64,000 nucleotides of DNA from Microcoleus sp. FACHB-672 (lineage in GTDB: Bacteria > Cyanobacteriota > Cyanobacteriia > Cyanobacteriales > Oscillatoriaceae): assembly GCF_014695725.1 (NCBI RefSeq), contig NZ_JACJOU010000016.1, positions 1 through 64,000 of the forward strand. The letters run 5' to 3'. Under the pieces are notes generated by a model. It had not been told where the DNA came from. It saw only the letters and a list, made by a program, of their open reading frames with translations, and made no database searches. Position 1 is the stretch's first letter, and the number at the start of each line of letters is the position of its first letter. Both the position numbers and the translations under genes were made by a program. Shown here in pieces: positions 10,191 to 20,065 of this stretch.

Positions 10191-10393
10191 TAACACTCCC
10201 GCAATCTCCTGCGCTTTCAGCGCCTCACACAGAGTTAATCATCAAGTACATGGTTAAGAGGCTTGACGACGCGGGTTGGTTAAAATTGCGGCTACACTTG
10301 CGCTGCTTTCGCCCCAAAAGCCTGGTGATGGTTTACGCTGGCGTCTCAAGCCCCCATCATTCAGACTAACATTTTGGGGATCAAATCTGATCC

Positions 10394-10465
10394 CTTGTCT
10401 CCTAGAGCTTGCTGGTGTCCCCTCAATGCACAGGACACCAGTCACGGCAAGCTACCTGAGACAAG
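10394..10465. repeat. 72-bp imperfect inverted repeat (long hairpin)
   Basis: Three nested complementary segments form one long stem: CTTGTCTC (10394-10401) with GAGACAAG (10458-10465); AGCTTGC (10406-10412) with GCAAGCT (10447-10453); TGGTGTCC (10413-10420) with GGACACCA (10433-10440). In total 23 perfect base pairs with a 12-base loop. It lies just downstream of the DUF1815 stop and upstream of the hydrolase. It could be a terminator, small RNA or miniature element; no U-run follows on either strand. Confidence 0.65.
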
Positions 10466-10483
10466 AAGAGTTTTCTCAACGTC

Positions 10484-10828
10484 TTATGCCCCTTGGGCAA
10501 CGGTTGAACGAGATTCAGAGGGGATAATTTGGTATTTCACCAAATTGGCCAATTCCTGTAACTGCGAGATGGCTTCAGCACCTTCTAATTTCATTAGTTC
10601 GCGGTCATCCCGCATTTCAGTCCAGGTAATGCCGTAGTCCGACACCAGAAACCGGATGAGATGGTTGTCACCAAGGCTCACCATAAAAGAGGCGCTGTTC
10701 ATTTGACCGCCACAGGTATAGCAGGAAGCTAAATATCCTCGCCGCTCTAGCACGATGGCGAGGGCTTGGAGATTCATGACTAAATCCTGGACGAATTGAC
10801 GATGTTGGGCTGCAAGTCTGAGAAACAC
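10484..10828 (-). CDS. DUF1815 family protein
   Basis: A 114-residue soluble protein of the cyanobacterial DUF1815 family, with unknown role. It has a CYTCGG motif in the middle (ASCYTCGGQMNSASF), and otherwise alternating helix and strand. The start is GTG at 10826-10828, chosen because a perfect AGGAGG ribosome site lies at 10835-10840, six bases before it. A frame overlapping its 5' end (to 11043) has no such support. Confidence 0.85.
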   Translation of the reverse strand: MFLRLAAQHRQFVQDLVMNLQALAIVLERRGYLASCYTCGGQMNSASFMVSLGDNHLIRFLVSDYGITWTEMRDDRELMKLEGAEAISQLQELANLVKYQIIPSESRSTVAQGA

Positions 10829-11622
10829 GATTGTCCTCCTATCACCACACTTAAGATTTTAGTGTGTTTTTTATATTTTTTTAACAATTCTACGCTTTGT
10901 GGCAGCATCTGCGCTCCTAATGCCCGGAGATTTGAAACTTTGAGTGCGAACGCTTCCCCTGCCAGTGTGGGTTTGTAAGTTATTCGGGTCAGCAAGCGGG
11001 GTTCAGGAAGGCGATGAGCCGACGTTGAGCGTTTATCGAGCACCCTTCATCCTTTATTTTTCGCGCTCAGCCTTCGTGTGACAGATGATAGAACAATTTC
11101 CAGGGGAAATATGTCGTGAACCTTGGGGACAAACTAGGGAGAGAAGCGCAAAGCCATACACCCTAAAAAAAGTCTGAATTTGGACTTCGGACTTTTAACT
11201 CCGGACTTTGGTTTTTTACTTCCAGTAATACCCGCCCTCCCGAAAGACTTACACCTAACTATTTAGCTACCTTACTCTTAACGAGCCTTGTGGCTAGAGA
11301 AATCCCTCTCAGGATATATCTATTCACCAGCTTAACTTATTAGCAGAGTCTGCATTAAATTAACTGACTCTCTTTGAGAGCAAAGTATCACCAAGCACAC
11401 TTATTCAATTCATTAGTTTTCCTGACTTAAGTAGGTAAAATAGGGTTCCCTCTCTAAGATGTTTTGAATGTAACGCAGTTAACCCATAAAAAAATAGGCT
11501 CAGCCGTAGCTGTACCCAAAAGTTGCCGGATTTCGCCGGCTTTATTTGTTCGCAATTTGTTATGAAAGGTATTGGAAATTTGTATAGATTTTCCGCTAGC
11601 TCAGTTAACAAATTAGCAAGCG
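10829..11622. other. Long spacer between DUF1815 and DUF2839 genes
   Basis: No recognised gene. A 68-codon frame at 11405-11611 on the minus strand has no family resemblance, so I do not call it. Near 11170-11215 a short word (TGGACTT / CGGACTTT) repeats three times. Otherwise I see nothing. Confidence 0.4.
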
Positions 11623-11835
11623 TTAGTTAACTTGCCACCAGCCTAGCAACGGGCCAATGAATAGTACCGTCAGCCAGATAGCAACTAGGGTTCCAATACC
11701 GATCCAAGTAACGCGGTTGCTCAGTTTCATAAACTGCCCAGCCTGGCTTTTAGTAATCGGCAGCCAGGGTAAAATATTAGACTCTTTGCCGTAGTCTTCA
11801 CCGAGTGCGGCTTTGCGACGTTTAGATTCGCCCAT
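11623..11835 (-). CDS. DUF2839 family small membrane protein
   Basis: A 70-residue protein matching the cyanobacterial DUF2839 pattern: N-terminal MGESKRRKAALGEDYGKE, then LPWLPITKSQ, then one membrane helix (WIGIGTLVAIWLTVLFIGPLLGWW). The basic N-terminus and single helix suggest a small membrane protein with a cytoplasmic or stromal-side head. Function unknown. The start is the ATG of MGESKRRK. Confidence 0.88.
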   Translation of the reverse strand: MGESKRRKAALGEDYGKESNILPWLPITKSQAGQFMKLSNRVTWIGIGTLVAIWLTVLFIGPLLGWWQVN

Positions 11836-12027
11836 AACTTTAGAGAAGTAATCTGTTTAGTTCAGATTGATGATAGCGCTTACATTTGCGTGAAAAGCGA
11901 GTTGCTTAACAAAATTACAGTTACGAGGCCGGCTGTGAGGTTTCCCTGTATTCTTGATGGGGTCAAGATGGCTGTGAACCGTTATCGCTATGGACGCAAA
12001 GCGCAAGACAGCCGCTCGCTCCAAAAC

Positions 12028-13611
12028 TTAATAATCCGGTTGAGCAAATAAACTGGGATCAAGATAGTCAATTCTGGCCAAGGGACTCAGGGCAGCAAGG
12101 ACTTGATGGCCATAGCTGCGGTGGAGGACACGAGTATCGAGGAGGGCGACAACCCCCTGACGTTCGCGCACCGGCATGATCGCGCGTTGCAACTCACTTA
12201 AGGCTACTGGCAACAGGTATAAGCGAAACCAGTCTAAGCGCTGTTGCTTGTAGTAAGCCACCCGACCGGCAACCAGAGGGTTTTCTAGGGAGGGAATGGG
12301 TAAAGTCGCAATAGCGAGTAATTGGGGGGCCGGCAGCACTCCCTGATGCTGACGCCAGAATTCCCAGCCGGTGACTAAAATGCCATTGCCGTCGAGACAA
12401 GTTTTTTCCACCTGAACCCGCGAACCAAACTCAGCGGCTAGGACAGCACCGACCTGAGCTTTAAGAGGGACATCACCCACTAAAACCACTGTAAGTCCGC
12501 CCGCCAAAGCGCTGGCATTCAATAAGGTGCGGATTTCTTGGATTAAAGCGTCTTGAAATTGGGGTGTGTTGGGCAGAGGTAGCCGGTCTGGTAAATACAG
12601 ATGAATTAATTCATTTTGCCGGTCTGGGGAGAACTTCAGGCAAGTCATTTCTGGCAACCCAACCCGCTGCCGATAAACGGTCGCCTCGGTTTCTAAATCT
12701 ACATTTCCGCCAATTAACACCACCGGCTGCTGTGGCCAAATTTTGCTTAAAGCTGAAGCAACCTCAACCGGGCCGCAGTACAACGTGAATTGACCCTGCC
12801 GGCGCTCAATTTCCGCCCAGCTCAAATGTCCCTCCGTTTGCCAGCGTTGCCAAAAGTTGCGCCACGCAGTCGGCAAACTTGAAAAATCCGTGATAGAGGG
12901 CGAAGGCTCAACAGTTTGGGCGTTCCCGTACCCCGCAGGAGTTGCCGATTTCTGTAGCGATAGGAAAAGACGCCTCAAAATTTCTTGTTCTGGAGCGTCG
13001 AGCAGATTACATTCGTAGGGATTGACAGGATGCTGAAAGAAAGCCCGTGTCAGCCGCACGCGGGCGTTGCGGATAGCATCTGCGCGATGTGGACACGCCA
13101 GCATCAGTTCGTTCCAATCAGCCGGTTGAATGCCGGCAGTTAACTGCTGGTGCGCCCATGTTTCCAGATCATCAACGCCATCAATGACGGTCGGAACGCC
13201 ATTTTGAAAGCGGTTTCCTTGTTCCAGCCGGTCTGCTAGCCAAGCTTCAGGAGAGGTGATTAGCAGCCCTTGGAAGCCGTCATAAGGCCAGTGATCTCCG
13301 GTGCGGATTGCTTTTGGCGTTTTAATCCACTGTTGCAGTTGGGGGATTTCTACCATAAGCAAACGCTGCCGCACATCCTCTCGTGCGACTAAGATGGCCG
13401 GCTCATGCCACATTAAAGCCGGCATCAAATAGCTCAATCGATATCGTCCGTGAGAGCCACCAGGAGCGATGCCAGTCTGCATCAGGGCGCTGCGTCCCAA
13501 GCGCAACGCCCGCGCCACCAACCGCGCCATCGTCAAATGATGAGGCCAGTAAGGTTCGCCTGACGAGCGCAGAAAGGTACGGAGTGAGTTATGGACTTCT
13601 ACCTCGATCAC
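12028..13611 (-). CDS. DinG/Rad3-like helicase-related protein with degenerate Walker A
   Basis: A 527-residue cyanobacterial protein with the overall layout of DinG-type superfamily 2 helicases. The N-terminal part (SGEPYWPHHLTMARLVARALRLG) fits the usual Q-motif region, but where DinG has GTGTGKT this has QTGIAPGGSHGRYRLSYLMP, with no GKT. The Walker B region is VIDGVDDLE rather than DEAH. The C-terminal part (YYKQQRLDWFRLYLLPVALSELQRAIMPVRERQGVVALLDTR) resembles the DinG helicase C-terminal domain ending in the usual aspartate-arginine. No iron-sulfur cysteine cluster is seen. It may have lost ATPase activity and serve as a DNA-binding accessory. The family assignment is moderately secure; activity is doubtful. 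Confidence 0.7.
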   Translation of the reverse strand: MIEVEVHNSLRTFLRSSGEPYWPHHLTMARLVARALRLGRSALMQTGIAPGGSHGRYRLSYLMPALMWHEPAILVAREDVRQRLLMVEIPQLQQWIKTPKAIRTGDHWPYDGFQGLLITSPEAWLADRLEQGNRFQNGVPTVIDGVDDLETWAHQQLTAGIQPADWNELMLACPHRADAIRNARVRLTRAFFQHPVNPYECNLLDAPEQEILRRLFLSLQKSATPAGYGNAQTVEPSPSITDFSSLPTAWRNFWQRWQTEGHLSWAEIERRQGQFTLYCGPVEVASALSKIWPQQPVVLIGGNVDLETEATVYRQRVGLPEMTCLKFSPDRQNELIHLYLPDRLPLPNTPQFQDALIQEIRTLLNASALAGGLTVVLVGDVPLKAQVGAVLAAEFGSRVQVEKTCLDGNGILVTGWEFWRQHQGVLPAPQLLAIATLPIPSLENPLVAGRVAYYKQQRLDWFRLYLLPVALSELQRAIMPVRERQGVVALLDTRVLHRSYGHQVLAALSPLARIDYLDPSLFAQPDY

Positions 13612-13780
13612 GAGTCTGCCGCGCTTGAACTACTGCGACTTTATTCTGACACAGCTAACAAAAGGGGTATTGGGAAATGGGGCCAGGGACATTGAGAATT
13701 AAGAATTAAAAATTTTCTACATTTTCACGCCTTCTTCCCCTCTCTTCTCCCTAGCCCCTAGCCCCTAAGAATGTGACGCT

Positions 13781-14641
13781 CTAGCGGCGTCGGCGACCGC
13801 TCGATCTTGCCGGACGGGAGGAACGTCCGCTGCCAAAACTACCGGAACCGGGTTGGACTCGGCTGGGACGGGATTGGCCAGATGATTTCAAGTTACTAGA
13901 TCCAAAACCAGAACCACTTGGCCTGTTGGAAGTGGATGGTCTGGTAGATGGGCGATTGGAGGTTGCAGGCCGGTTCGAGTTAATACGCCCTGTGGTGCGT
14001 AATTGATTTCGGCGATTTTGCACGGCTGGCGGTGGAGCTTGGTAGCGGCTTTGGTATCCCTGAACCGCTTGATTGTATGTACTGCCATGTCCGCCATAGC
14101 CAGTTAAAATGACACCAGGCTGATAGACCGGCGGTACATAGTACCGAGGTGCAAACAACATATTACCTACGACTTGGCCGGCTAAGGCACCGGCAAAGGG
14201 AGTCCAAAAACTAGATTCCCGACGCACAACAACTGTTTGTTGTTGGCCGGATTGGGGGTCGGTTTGTGTCTCGGTGACGGCGTGGACGTACTCAATCTTG
14301 AAATCTTCGCTCATGTGCAGGTTAGCTTCACCGCCATTAACCTGTAAATAACTCTTTTGGCCATTGGCGATTTCGGCCTCTGTCAGCTGAGCCATCTTTA
14401 AATCAGTGGTGTTAAAGACTGCCGGTGAGGCGTTAAGCAAAAACAGGCTATATTCCCCATTAGCATCGTTATAGCTAGCTTGCTGCACTGGATACAGGCC
14501 ATCAGCCAGCCTTGTTTGAGGGGCTGAAGTGCTGGCGTTTCGGGTTGCAGGAGATTGACTAACGGAAGAAGAACTGCCGCAGGCAACGGTTGTCCACGAG
14601 AGGGACAAGACCATAAACAAGGTTATAAATTTACGCAACAT
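13781..14641 (-). CDS. Putative lipoprotein with Arg/Ser-rich tail
   Basis: With the ATG at 14641 (MLRKFITLF) the protein begins with a signal peptide and a lipobox ending in TVAC-GSS, so it should be lipid-anchored. An in-frame start nine codons earlier is possible. The N-terminal 190 residues form a domain I do not recognise (VQQASYNDANGEYSLFLLN; ESSFWTPFAGALAGQVVGNMLF). From about residue 200 it becomes low complexity, rich in Ser, Arg, Gly, Asn and Pro, ending RSSRPARSSGRRRR. A strongly basic disordered tail outside the membrane could bind polyanions such as cell-wall polymers. Similar lipoproteins seem common in filamentous cyanobacteria. Confidence 0.7.
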   Translation of the reverse strand: MLRKFITLFMVLSLSWTTVACGSSSSVSQSPATRNASTSAPQTRLADGLYPVQQASYNDANGEYSLFLLNASPAVFNTTDLKMAQLTEAEIANGQKSYLQVNGGEANLHMSEDFKIEYVHAVTETQTDPQSGQQQTVVVRRESSFWTPFAGALAGQVVGNMLFAPRYYVPPVYQPGVILTGYGGHGSTYNQAVQGYQSRYQAPPPAVQNRRNQLRTTGRINSNRPATSNRPSTRPSTSNRPSGSGFGSSNLKSSGQSRPSRVQPGSGSFGSGRSSRPARSSGRRRR

Positions 14642-15003
14642 GGAGCCGGTGAATGACTGCAAAAACAACTGTTAAGCGTGCCGGTGTCGCAGGCGCTGGT
14701 CACTGGCACTCTCTCTCATCTTAGAAGAGAAAAGCAATCGCCATCTGAGTATGACCCACGGCTATGATTTTCCCGATAATGTTCAGAGTGTAATAGTTTG
14801 AGTAATTTTTGATAGGCTAAATGAAGTGAATGTCCAGCCGTTTGCAGAGCCTCTGTCAAATCTGGAGTCACGCAAACAGCCAGAGTTCGGAAAAAACATT
14901 GTCCGGATCTCTTCAAGTTTTGCTCGGTTAAAAATATTTTTTTTCAGCAGGAAGTTTTGCAATACTTGACAGTGAGCGAAATGCTAGTGAGCCTTTCTAA
15001 AGC
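14642..15003. other. Divergent spacer, lipoprotein / hybrid kinase
   Basis: Holds the promoters of two divergent genes. No clear -10/-35 pair, terminator or coding frame stands out. Confidence 0.35.
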
Positions 15004-17502
15004 ATGGAAGAGATTCTCAAGATCCTCGTAGTTGATGACGATGAGGTAGACCGCATAGCGGTGCGACGTGCACTGAAGGCTGCCGGCGTACAAATGCAAC
15101 TGTTGGAGGCCGGCGACTGTGCGACAGCGCTGGCTACGATCCAACAGCACACCTTTGACTGTGTCTTTCTAGATTATCTTCTGCCCGATGGCGACGGCTT
15201 GACGCTGGTACAACAAATGCGGCAGGCTGGGGTCAAGGTGCCTTTAGTAGTCTTAACAGGTCAGGGAGATGAGCAAATCGCTGTTGAGCTAATGAAAGCC
15301 GGAGCCTCAGATTATCTTTCTAAAGCAAAAGTTTCACCAGAAAATCTCTCGAAAAGTCTCCGGAGTGTGATTCGCCTCTATCAAGCTGAAAAGGAGGCAG
15401 CCTTGGCTAACCAACGCCGGCAAGAAAGCGAAGAACGCTATCGGCTGGTGCTAGAAGGAGCCAACGACGGGATTTGGGACTGGTATATACCTGATAACAA
15501 AATTTATTGGAACGACCGGCTATTTGAAATTACAGGTTTGTCCCTTGAGCAATTTGAGGGAACTTATGAAGCGTTTTGCTCCCTAATGCATCCAGAAGAC
15601 AAACCAGGAGTTATGGATGCTGTCCATGTTCACCTAGAGCATAACGTGGCATTTAACGTCGAGTTACGACTGCGTCATGTTTCTGGAGAATACCGTTACT
15701 GTATCGCCCGCGCCAAAGCTCAGCGAGATGCTTGGGGAGTGCCTTTCCGGATGTCCGGCACCATTACCGACATTACTGAGCGCAAGCAGGCTGAAGAAGC
15801 GCTGCGATTTTTAGCTGAAGCCAGTTCTGTGTTGGCAGCTTCTCTCGATTACAAAACCACACTCGCCAGTATTGCTCAGTTAGTGGTGCCAACTCTGGCA
15901 GACTGCTGTTTTTTTGATGTCTTGACTGCCGATGAAAAAAGTCAGCGCGTGGCGTGGCAGCACGTCGATCCCAAGAAACGGGAATGGTTTGATCGGGTGC
16001 AACGTTACGTGCCGGCCTATCCTTTTAAGCACCATCCTGCTGCTAATGTCTTGTTAACCGGCAAAGCAACTTTTGTGCCAGAAGTCTCTCATGCCTGGAT
16101 GCAAGAAGCGGCAACCAGTGAGGAGCATTTTCAGTTTATGCGCGATCTCGAGTTGCGCTCTTTGATGACAGTGCCGCTGATTGCTCATGATCACAAGCTG
16201 GGAACTCTGACTTTCTGCTTAGTTGCCGAATCGGGCCGCAATTACACTAAAGCGGATCTCGCTTTGGCTGAAGACTTGGGGCGACGGGCTGCGATTGCGA
16301 TTGAGAATGCAAGGCTTTACCGCGAAGCCCAAGAGGCTAATCGCATGAAGGATGAGTTTTTGGCCACGCTCTCTCACGAGTTGCGAACGCCGTTGAATGC
16401 AATGCTAGGTTGGGCGCAACTGCTGAAAAGCCGCAAGCTTGACGAAGAAAAGACGGTTCGCGCTTTGGATACGATTGAGCGCAATGCCCGATCCCAGACG
16501 CAGATGGTCGAAGATTTGCTGGATGTGTCTCGAATTATTACCGGCAAGCTACGCCTGAATTTCCGCGCCTGTGAACTGTTGCCGGTGATTGAGACGTCAC
16601 TCGATAGTGTGCGTCCGGCGGCTGCAGTCAAGTCAATTGAGATTCAATCTTGTCTTGACCCAAAAGTGAGCGTAGTTGCCGGCGATTCTAACCGCTTGCA
16701 GCAAATTATCTGGAATCTGCTCTCGAATGCAGTCAAGTTTACGCCAAATGGAGGGCGAATAGAGGTTCGCCTAGAACAGTTTACAGATGAATTTTTGGGT
16801 CGCTCTTATGTCCAGATCCAAGTGAAGGATACCGGCATTGGCATCAGTCCTGACTTTCTACCGTATGTGTTTGAGCGCTTCCGCCAGGCGGATAGCACGA
16901 CATCAAGGGCTTACAGCGGATTAGGGCTGGGACTAGCAATTGTGCGCCATTTGGTGGAACTGCATGGGGGGACTGTCTATGCAGCAAGTCCAGGCGAAGG
17001 CCACGGCTCGACGTTTACTGTGCAGATGCCAACCACTTTTCAGCCTTCTACGGCTCCCCCGCAGCCGGCTGTGGTTTCTATTCCACCCTCGGTGGTGAAT
17101 ACTCAACCGTATTCTTTAGACGGCTTGCGGGTGCTTGTCGTTGACGATGAAGCGGATACGAGGGAGTTGCTGAGCGTGATGCTCAAGCAATATGGGGCTG
17201 ATGTGAAAGCGGTTAGCTCAGCCGGCGAGGCGCTTTTATCGCTGGAACAGTTAAAACCGGATGTTTTGGTGAGCGATATCGGGATGCCCTTTGAAGACGG
17301 CTACTCCCTGATTCGCCGGATTAGAGCGCTGGAAGCCCAGGATGGTGGGCAGGTGCCGGCTGTGGCTTTGACGGCTTATGCCAGAGAGTCAGACCGCTCT
17401 CTGGCTTTGAAAGCCGGTTTCCAACTTCATGTGTCTAAGCCGGTGGAGCCAACTGATTTAGCGGCAGCGGTCGCTAAATTGGTCGGACGAAGTGCTAGTT
17501 GA
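15004..17502 (+). CDS. Hybrid histidine kinase (REC-PAS-GAF-HisKA-HATPase-REC)
   Basis: An 832-residue cytoplasmic signalling protein. In order: a receiver domain (phosphoacceptor D57 in FLDYLLPDGDG), a PAS/PAC domain (about 145-265, ending GTITDITERKQAEE), a GAF domain (about 275-435), a HisKA dimerisation domain with phosphorylated H458 in LSHELRTPLN, an HATPase_c domain (NLLSNAVKFTP, DTGIGI, GLGLGL) and a second receiver with D758 in VSDIGMPFEDG. There is no membrane segment, so the signal is internal. The PAS pocket could bind a small ligand, but no chromophore cysteine typical of phytochrome or cyanobacteriochrome GAF domains is seen. No partner regulator gene is adjacent. Confidence 0.95.
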   Translation: MEEILKILVVDDDEVDRIAVRRALKAAGVQMQLLEAGDCATALATIQQHTFDCVFLDYLLPDGDGLTLVQQMRQAGVKVPLVVLTGQGDEQIAVELMKAGASDYLSKAKVSPENLSKSLRSVIRLYQAEKEAALANQRRQESEERYRLVLEGANDGIWDWYIPDNKIYWNDRLFEITGLSLEQFEGTYEAFCSLMHPEDKPGVMDAVHVHLEHNVAFNVELRLRHVSGEYRYCIARAKAQRDAWGVPFRMSGTITDITERKQAEEALRFLAEASSVLAASLDYKTTLASIAQLVVPTLADCCFFDVLTADEKSQRVAWQHVDPKKREWFDRVQRYVPAYPFKHHPAANVLLTGKATFVPEVSHAWMQEAATSEEHFQFMRDLELRSLMTVPLIAHDHKLGTLTFCLVAESGRNYTKADLALAEDLGRRAAIAIENARLYREAQEANRMKDEFLATLSHELRTPLNAMLGWAQLLKSRKLDEEKTVRALDTIERNARSQTQMVEDLLDVSRIITGKLRLNFRACELLPVIETSLDSVRPAAAVKSIEIQSCLDPKVSVVAGDSNRLQQIIWNLLSNAVKFTPNGGRIEVRLEQFTDEFLGRSYVQIQVKDTGIGISPDFLPYVFERFRQADSTTSRAYSGLGLGLAIVRHLVELHGGTVYAASPGEGHGSTFTVQMPTTFQPSTAPPQPAVVSIPPSVVNTQPYSLDGLRVLVVDDEADTRELLSVMLKQYGADVKAVSSAGEALLSLEQLKPDVLVSDIGMPFEDGYSLIRRIRALEAQDGGQVPAVALTAYARESDRSLALKAGFQLHVSKPVEPTDLAAAVAKLVGRSAS

Positions 17503-17617
17503 TTAATGCATCTACTTTGCATTTTAAGATGCTTGTTCTAACACAAAAAACTTGATGCTTAAGATTTTCATCTACTGACACACTTTCAGTTTATGAAATT
17601 TAAATGCTTAAAACAAG

Positions 17618-18223
17618 TTAAAGTGGGATTAATTCGGGGAAATGTTCGATGAGCTGATCGTCGGTGAGTTCATCTCCCAACTGAGCCGGCGAGAAATGCA
17701 CTTGAATGGCGCGGAAGCTGCCTCGATACTGTAGATCGATGAGGGCTTTCAGACCAGCTCTTAGGGTCTCATCTTGGGAGAGGTCGGTTTCGAGTGCCGG
17801 CACTTCTCCCTCGCACGCCACTGTAATCATGACCACTAAGTTATGAGTGATCGGCAAAGATAAGGGTCCATCCGCTATTGGTGCCGCTCCGGTTTCATAG
17901 GGTTCGCTCAAATAGCGTTCCGCCGAATCGGTAAACAGTTCGCTGACATAGTCGCCGGCTTCTGCCTCGTCCCAAAAAACATCCCCTTCATTAGCCGCTG
18001 AGCGCCAATAGGCATCAGATTGCAGCAGACTGTGACAAATTTTAACGAGTTCTTCACCCATCACTTTGAGGTCTCCCTCAGATTCAATCGCCTCTCTAGC
18101 TGCGTGATTGAGGACTCCTAATAAAGGAGCCACTTCATCGCCGGCCAAATGAATAAACAGCCGGCTGACCACAAACCGAGTGCGGCCTCTCATCTGGTTA
18201 AAGCGATTGCCCAAAGTGTTCAT
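17618..18223 (-). CDS. DUF1517 domain protein (soluble form)
   Basis: About 201 residues from the ATG at 18223, chosen because GGGGAG lies eight bases upstream; the longer frame needs a GTG inside that site. The protein resembles DUF1517, which in cyanobacteria and plants often comes with a membrane helix, but this copy has none and looks soluble. Seen: FVVSRLFIHLAGDEVAPLLGVLNHAAREAI, ITHNLVVMITVACEGEVP and a C-terminal DLQYRGSFRAIQVHFSPA. The function is unknown. It stands alone, convergent with the hybrid kinase gene. Confidence 0.8.
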   Translation of the reverse strand: MNTLGNRFNQMRGRTRFVVSRLFIHLAGDEVAPLLGVLNHAAREAIESEGDLKVMGEELVKICHSLLQSDAYWRSAANEGDVFWDEAEAGDYVSELFTDSAERYLSEPYETGAAPIADGPLSLPITHNLVVMITVACEGEVPALETDLSQDETLRAGLKALIDLQYRGSFRAIQVHFSPAQLGDELTDDQLIEHFPELIPL

Positions 18224-18435
18224 TCTGATTTCTCCCCTTTGCACGAAATTAAGTATATCACGCGTATATTTTGAAATCTTCGCCCTTGGCTAATCTTATA
18301 AATTTATCAGCCGTCAAGAGTTTATTAAATAATGTCAGTAATGAAGTATTTTTTAGACATTTTTTTTAGCGAGTATAAAATTGCAATTTTTAGAATTTCA
18401 TTATTTGATTTAATGCCTAATTATTCCTTTAAGTT

Positions 18436-20004
18436 CTACTGAACGTCGATAGAATAAAAGCCTCTGATGAAATCAACAACGACATTAATTGGTGGGATAG
18501 CAAACAGTTGAGAATTTCCCTGGCCGGCACTCATTTTCGGATTTGTAGCGCTCGCTGAGTTCATAAACCGTTTTCCAAAACTGGGATCGTGATAAACACT
18601 CAAACTTTGATCGCTGGAATTGAGCAAAATTGTGTGAGTGGGAGCGTTGAAAAAACTAGCTCTGCGCTCCATCGCCGGAAAAATTTTTGACAGCTCAATC
18701 GCATTAACTTGGTTCAGTGTTTGACTCAGTGCTGTGCTTAACTGCTGGATGCGCCTGAGTTCTGGGATGCTGAGGTGGCTAGTTGCGTGCGCCCGGATCT
18801 GCTTGATCAGTGTGATGATATTTCGTTGAGTCGCAGCAGCGTTTTCAAAGGGAAGAATGGCGATATAAGCGGTGGGAAATAATTGCTCATCGTTGTCTAC
18901 CCGAAATGTCAGTACAGTTCTGCGGTAGCCAACTGTAATACTCGGAGGTTGGCTCAAGCCGGCATATTGCAGAGCAATTTGATAGTAAGCATTTGCTAAA
19001 GCAAAATTCGCCTCTTGATCCAGGGGTGCATCGATGACAATTCGTACAGTCGGGGGCGTTTGATTAAAAAACTTTTTAGAGTCTTCTGGCTCGAAGCGGT
19101 GGAGTTGGGTGTGATCGCCATGCGGACTCACGTCAACCCACTCACAAATCATCGCGTCTGTTTTTAAGCCAAATCGTGAAACTCCATAAAGTTTTGCGCC
19201 GGTTAAGGTAGCACCGCTGAGATCGGCTCCCACCCATTCCGCTCGGATCAAATTGGCTTGGGTGAGATCGGCATGAACTAAACTGGCATTTAATAAATTG
19301 CTGTTGCTCAAGTCTGCGCCAATTAAATTTGCCCCACTCAATTTGGCATCACTGAGGTTGGCCCATTGGAGATTAGCCCCGCTGAGAGCGGCCCATCTTA
19401 GGTTCGCGCCACTGAGGTCGGCTCCACTGAGGTTAGCCCGATTAAAGTTAACGTGTCTGAGTTCAGTGTTGCTCAGATTTGCCCCGCTAAGATCGGCCCC
19501 ACTGAGGTCGGTTTGGTTCAGTTTGGCTTGCTCTAAGTTGGCACCGGCAAGAGATGCGCCCCTAAGATCGGCTTCACTTAAGTTTGCTCCACTCAAATTG
19601 GCTTGTCTAAGTTTGGATTCTCTTAAGTCTGCTGCGTTTAGGTTCGCCTCGATCAGGTTGGCTCGGCTCAGCTCGGCACGGATTAGCTCAGCTCGAATGA
19701 GGGACGCTTGAATGAGTTCGGCGTCGCTGAGGTTCGCCCGCACGAGGTTGGCTACATTGAGAATCGCCCCGTTTAATTTAGCTTTGCTGAGATTGGCTCC
19801 ACTCAATCGGGTGACATTGAGTTTGGTGCCGGAGAGGTTGGCACCGCTCAAATTCGCTCCACTCAGATTGGCGATACTCATGTTCGCCTGACTAAAGTTG
19901 GCTCCACTCAGGTTGACTCTGCTTAGGTTAGCTTCACAGAGGTTGACGCCGGTAAACTCTCTTTCACCGGCTGCATATCTTTTTAGGAGTTCCTCAACTT
20001 CCAT
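18436..20004 (-). CDS. Pentapeptide-repeat protein 1
   Basis: About 522 residues. After a short head (MEVEELLKRYAAGEREF) come some 50 pentapeptide repeats of the A(N/D)LSG type up to about residue 290, which fold as a right-handed square beta-helix. The remaining 230 residues form a globular C-terminal domain (FFNQTPPTVRIVIDAPLD, TVLTFRVDNDEQLFPTAYIAILPF) with no family I can name. The start is set at 20004 because the neighbouring paralogue begins at the same point; an in-frame ATG four codons earlier is the alternative. No transmembrane segment is seen. The repeat fold is sometimes a DNA mimic, but here only the fold is supported. Confidence 0.9.
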   Translation of the reverse strand: MEVEELLKRYAAGEREFTGVNLCEANLSRVNLSGANFSQANMSIANLSGANLSGANLSGTKLNVTRLSGANLSKAKLNGAILNVANLVRANLSDAELIQASLIRAELIRAELSRANLIEANLNAADLRESKLRQANLSGANLSEADLRGASLAGANLEQAKLNQTDLSGADLSGANLSNTELRHVNFNRANLSGADLSGANLRWAALSGANLQWANLSDAKLSGANLIGADLSNSNLLNASLVHADLTQANLIRAEWVGADLSGATLTGAKLYGVSRFGLKTDAMICEWVDVSPHGDHTQLHRFEPEDSKKFFNQTPPTVRIVIDAPLDQEANFALANAYYQIALQYAGLSQPPSITVGYRRTVLTFRVDNDEQLFPTAYIAILPFENAAATQRNIITLIKQIRAHATSHLSIPELRRIQQLSTALSQTLNQVNAIELSKIFPAMERRASFFNAPTHTILLNSSDQSLSVYHDPSFGKRFMNSASATNPKMSAGQGNSQLFAIPPINVVVDFIRGFYSIDVQ

Positions 20005-20065
20005 CAGGGTTACCATTCCAATATTTCTTACAGTTAAAACTCTGTTCTCAAGGGGGTTTAGTTCA

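Noticed and set aside
10780-11043. 87-codon minus-strand frame overlapping the DUF1815 start
   Set aside because: No family resemblance; the overlapping DUF1815 gene has a perfect ribosome site and conserved sequence.
11405-11611. 68-codon minus-strand frame
   Set aside because: No membrane or family features and no start context.
19298-19711. 137-codon plus-strand frame inside pentapeptide gene 1
   Set aside because: Its leucine/alanine/serine-rich text is a by-product of the pentapeptide codons on the opposite strand; a similar artefact occurs in gene 2.
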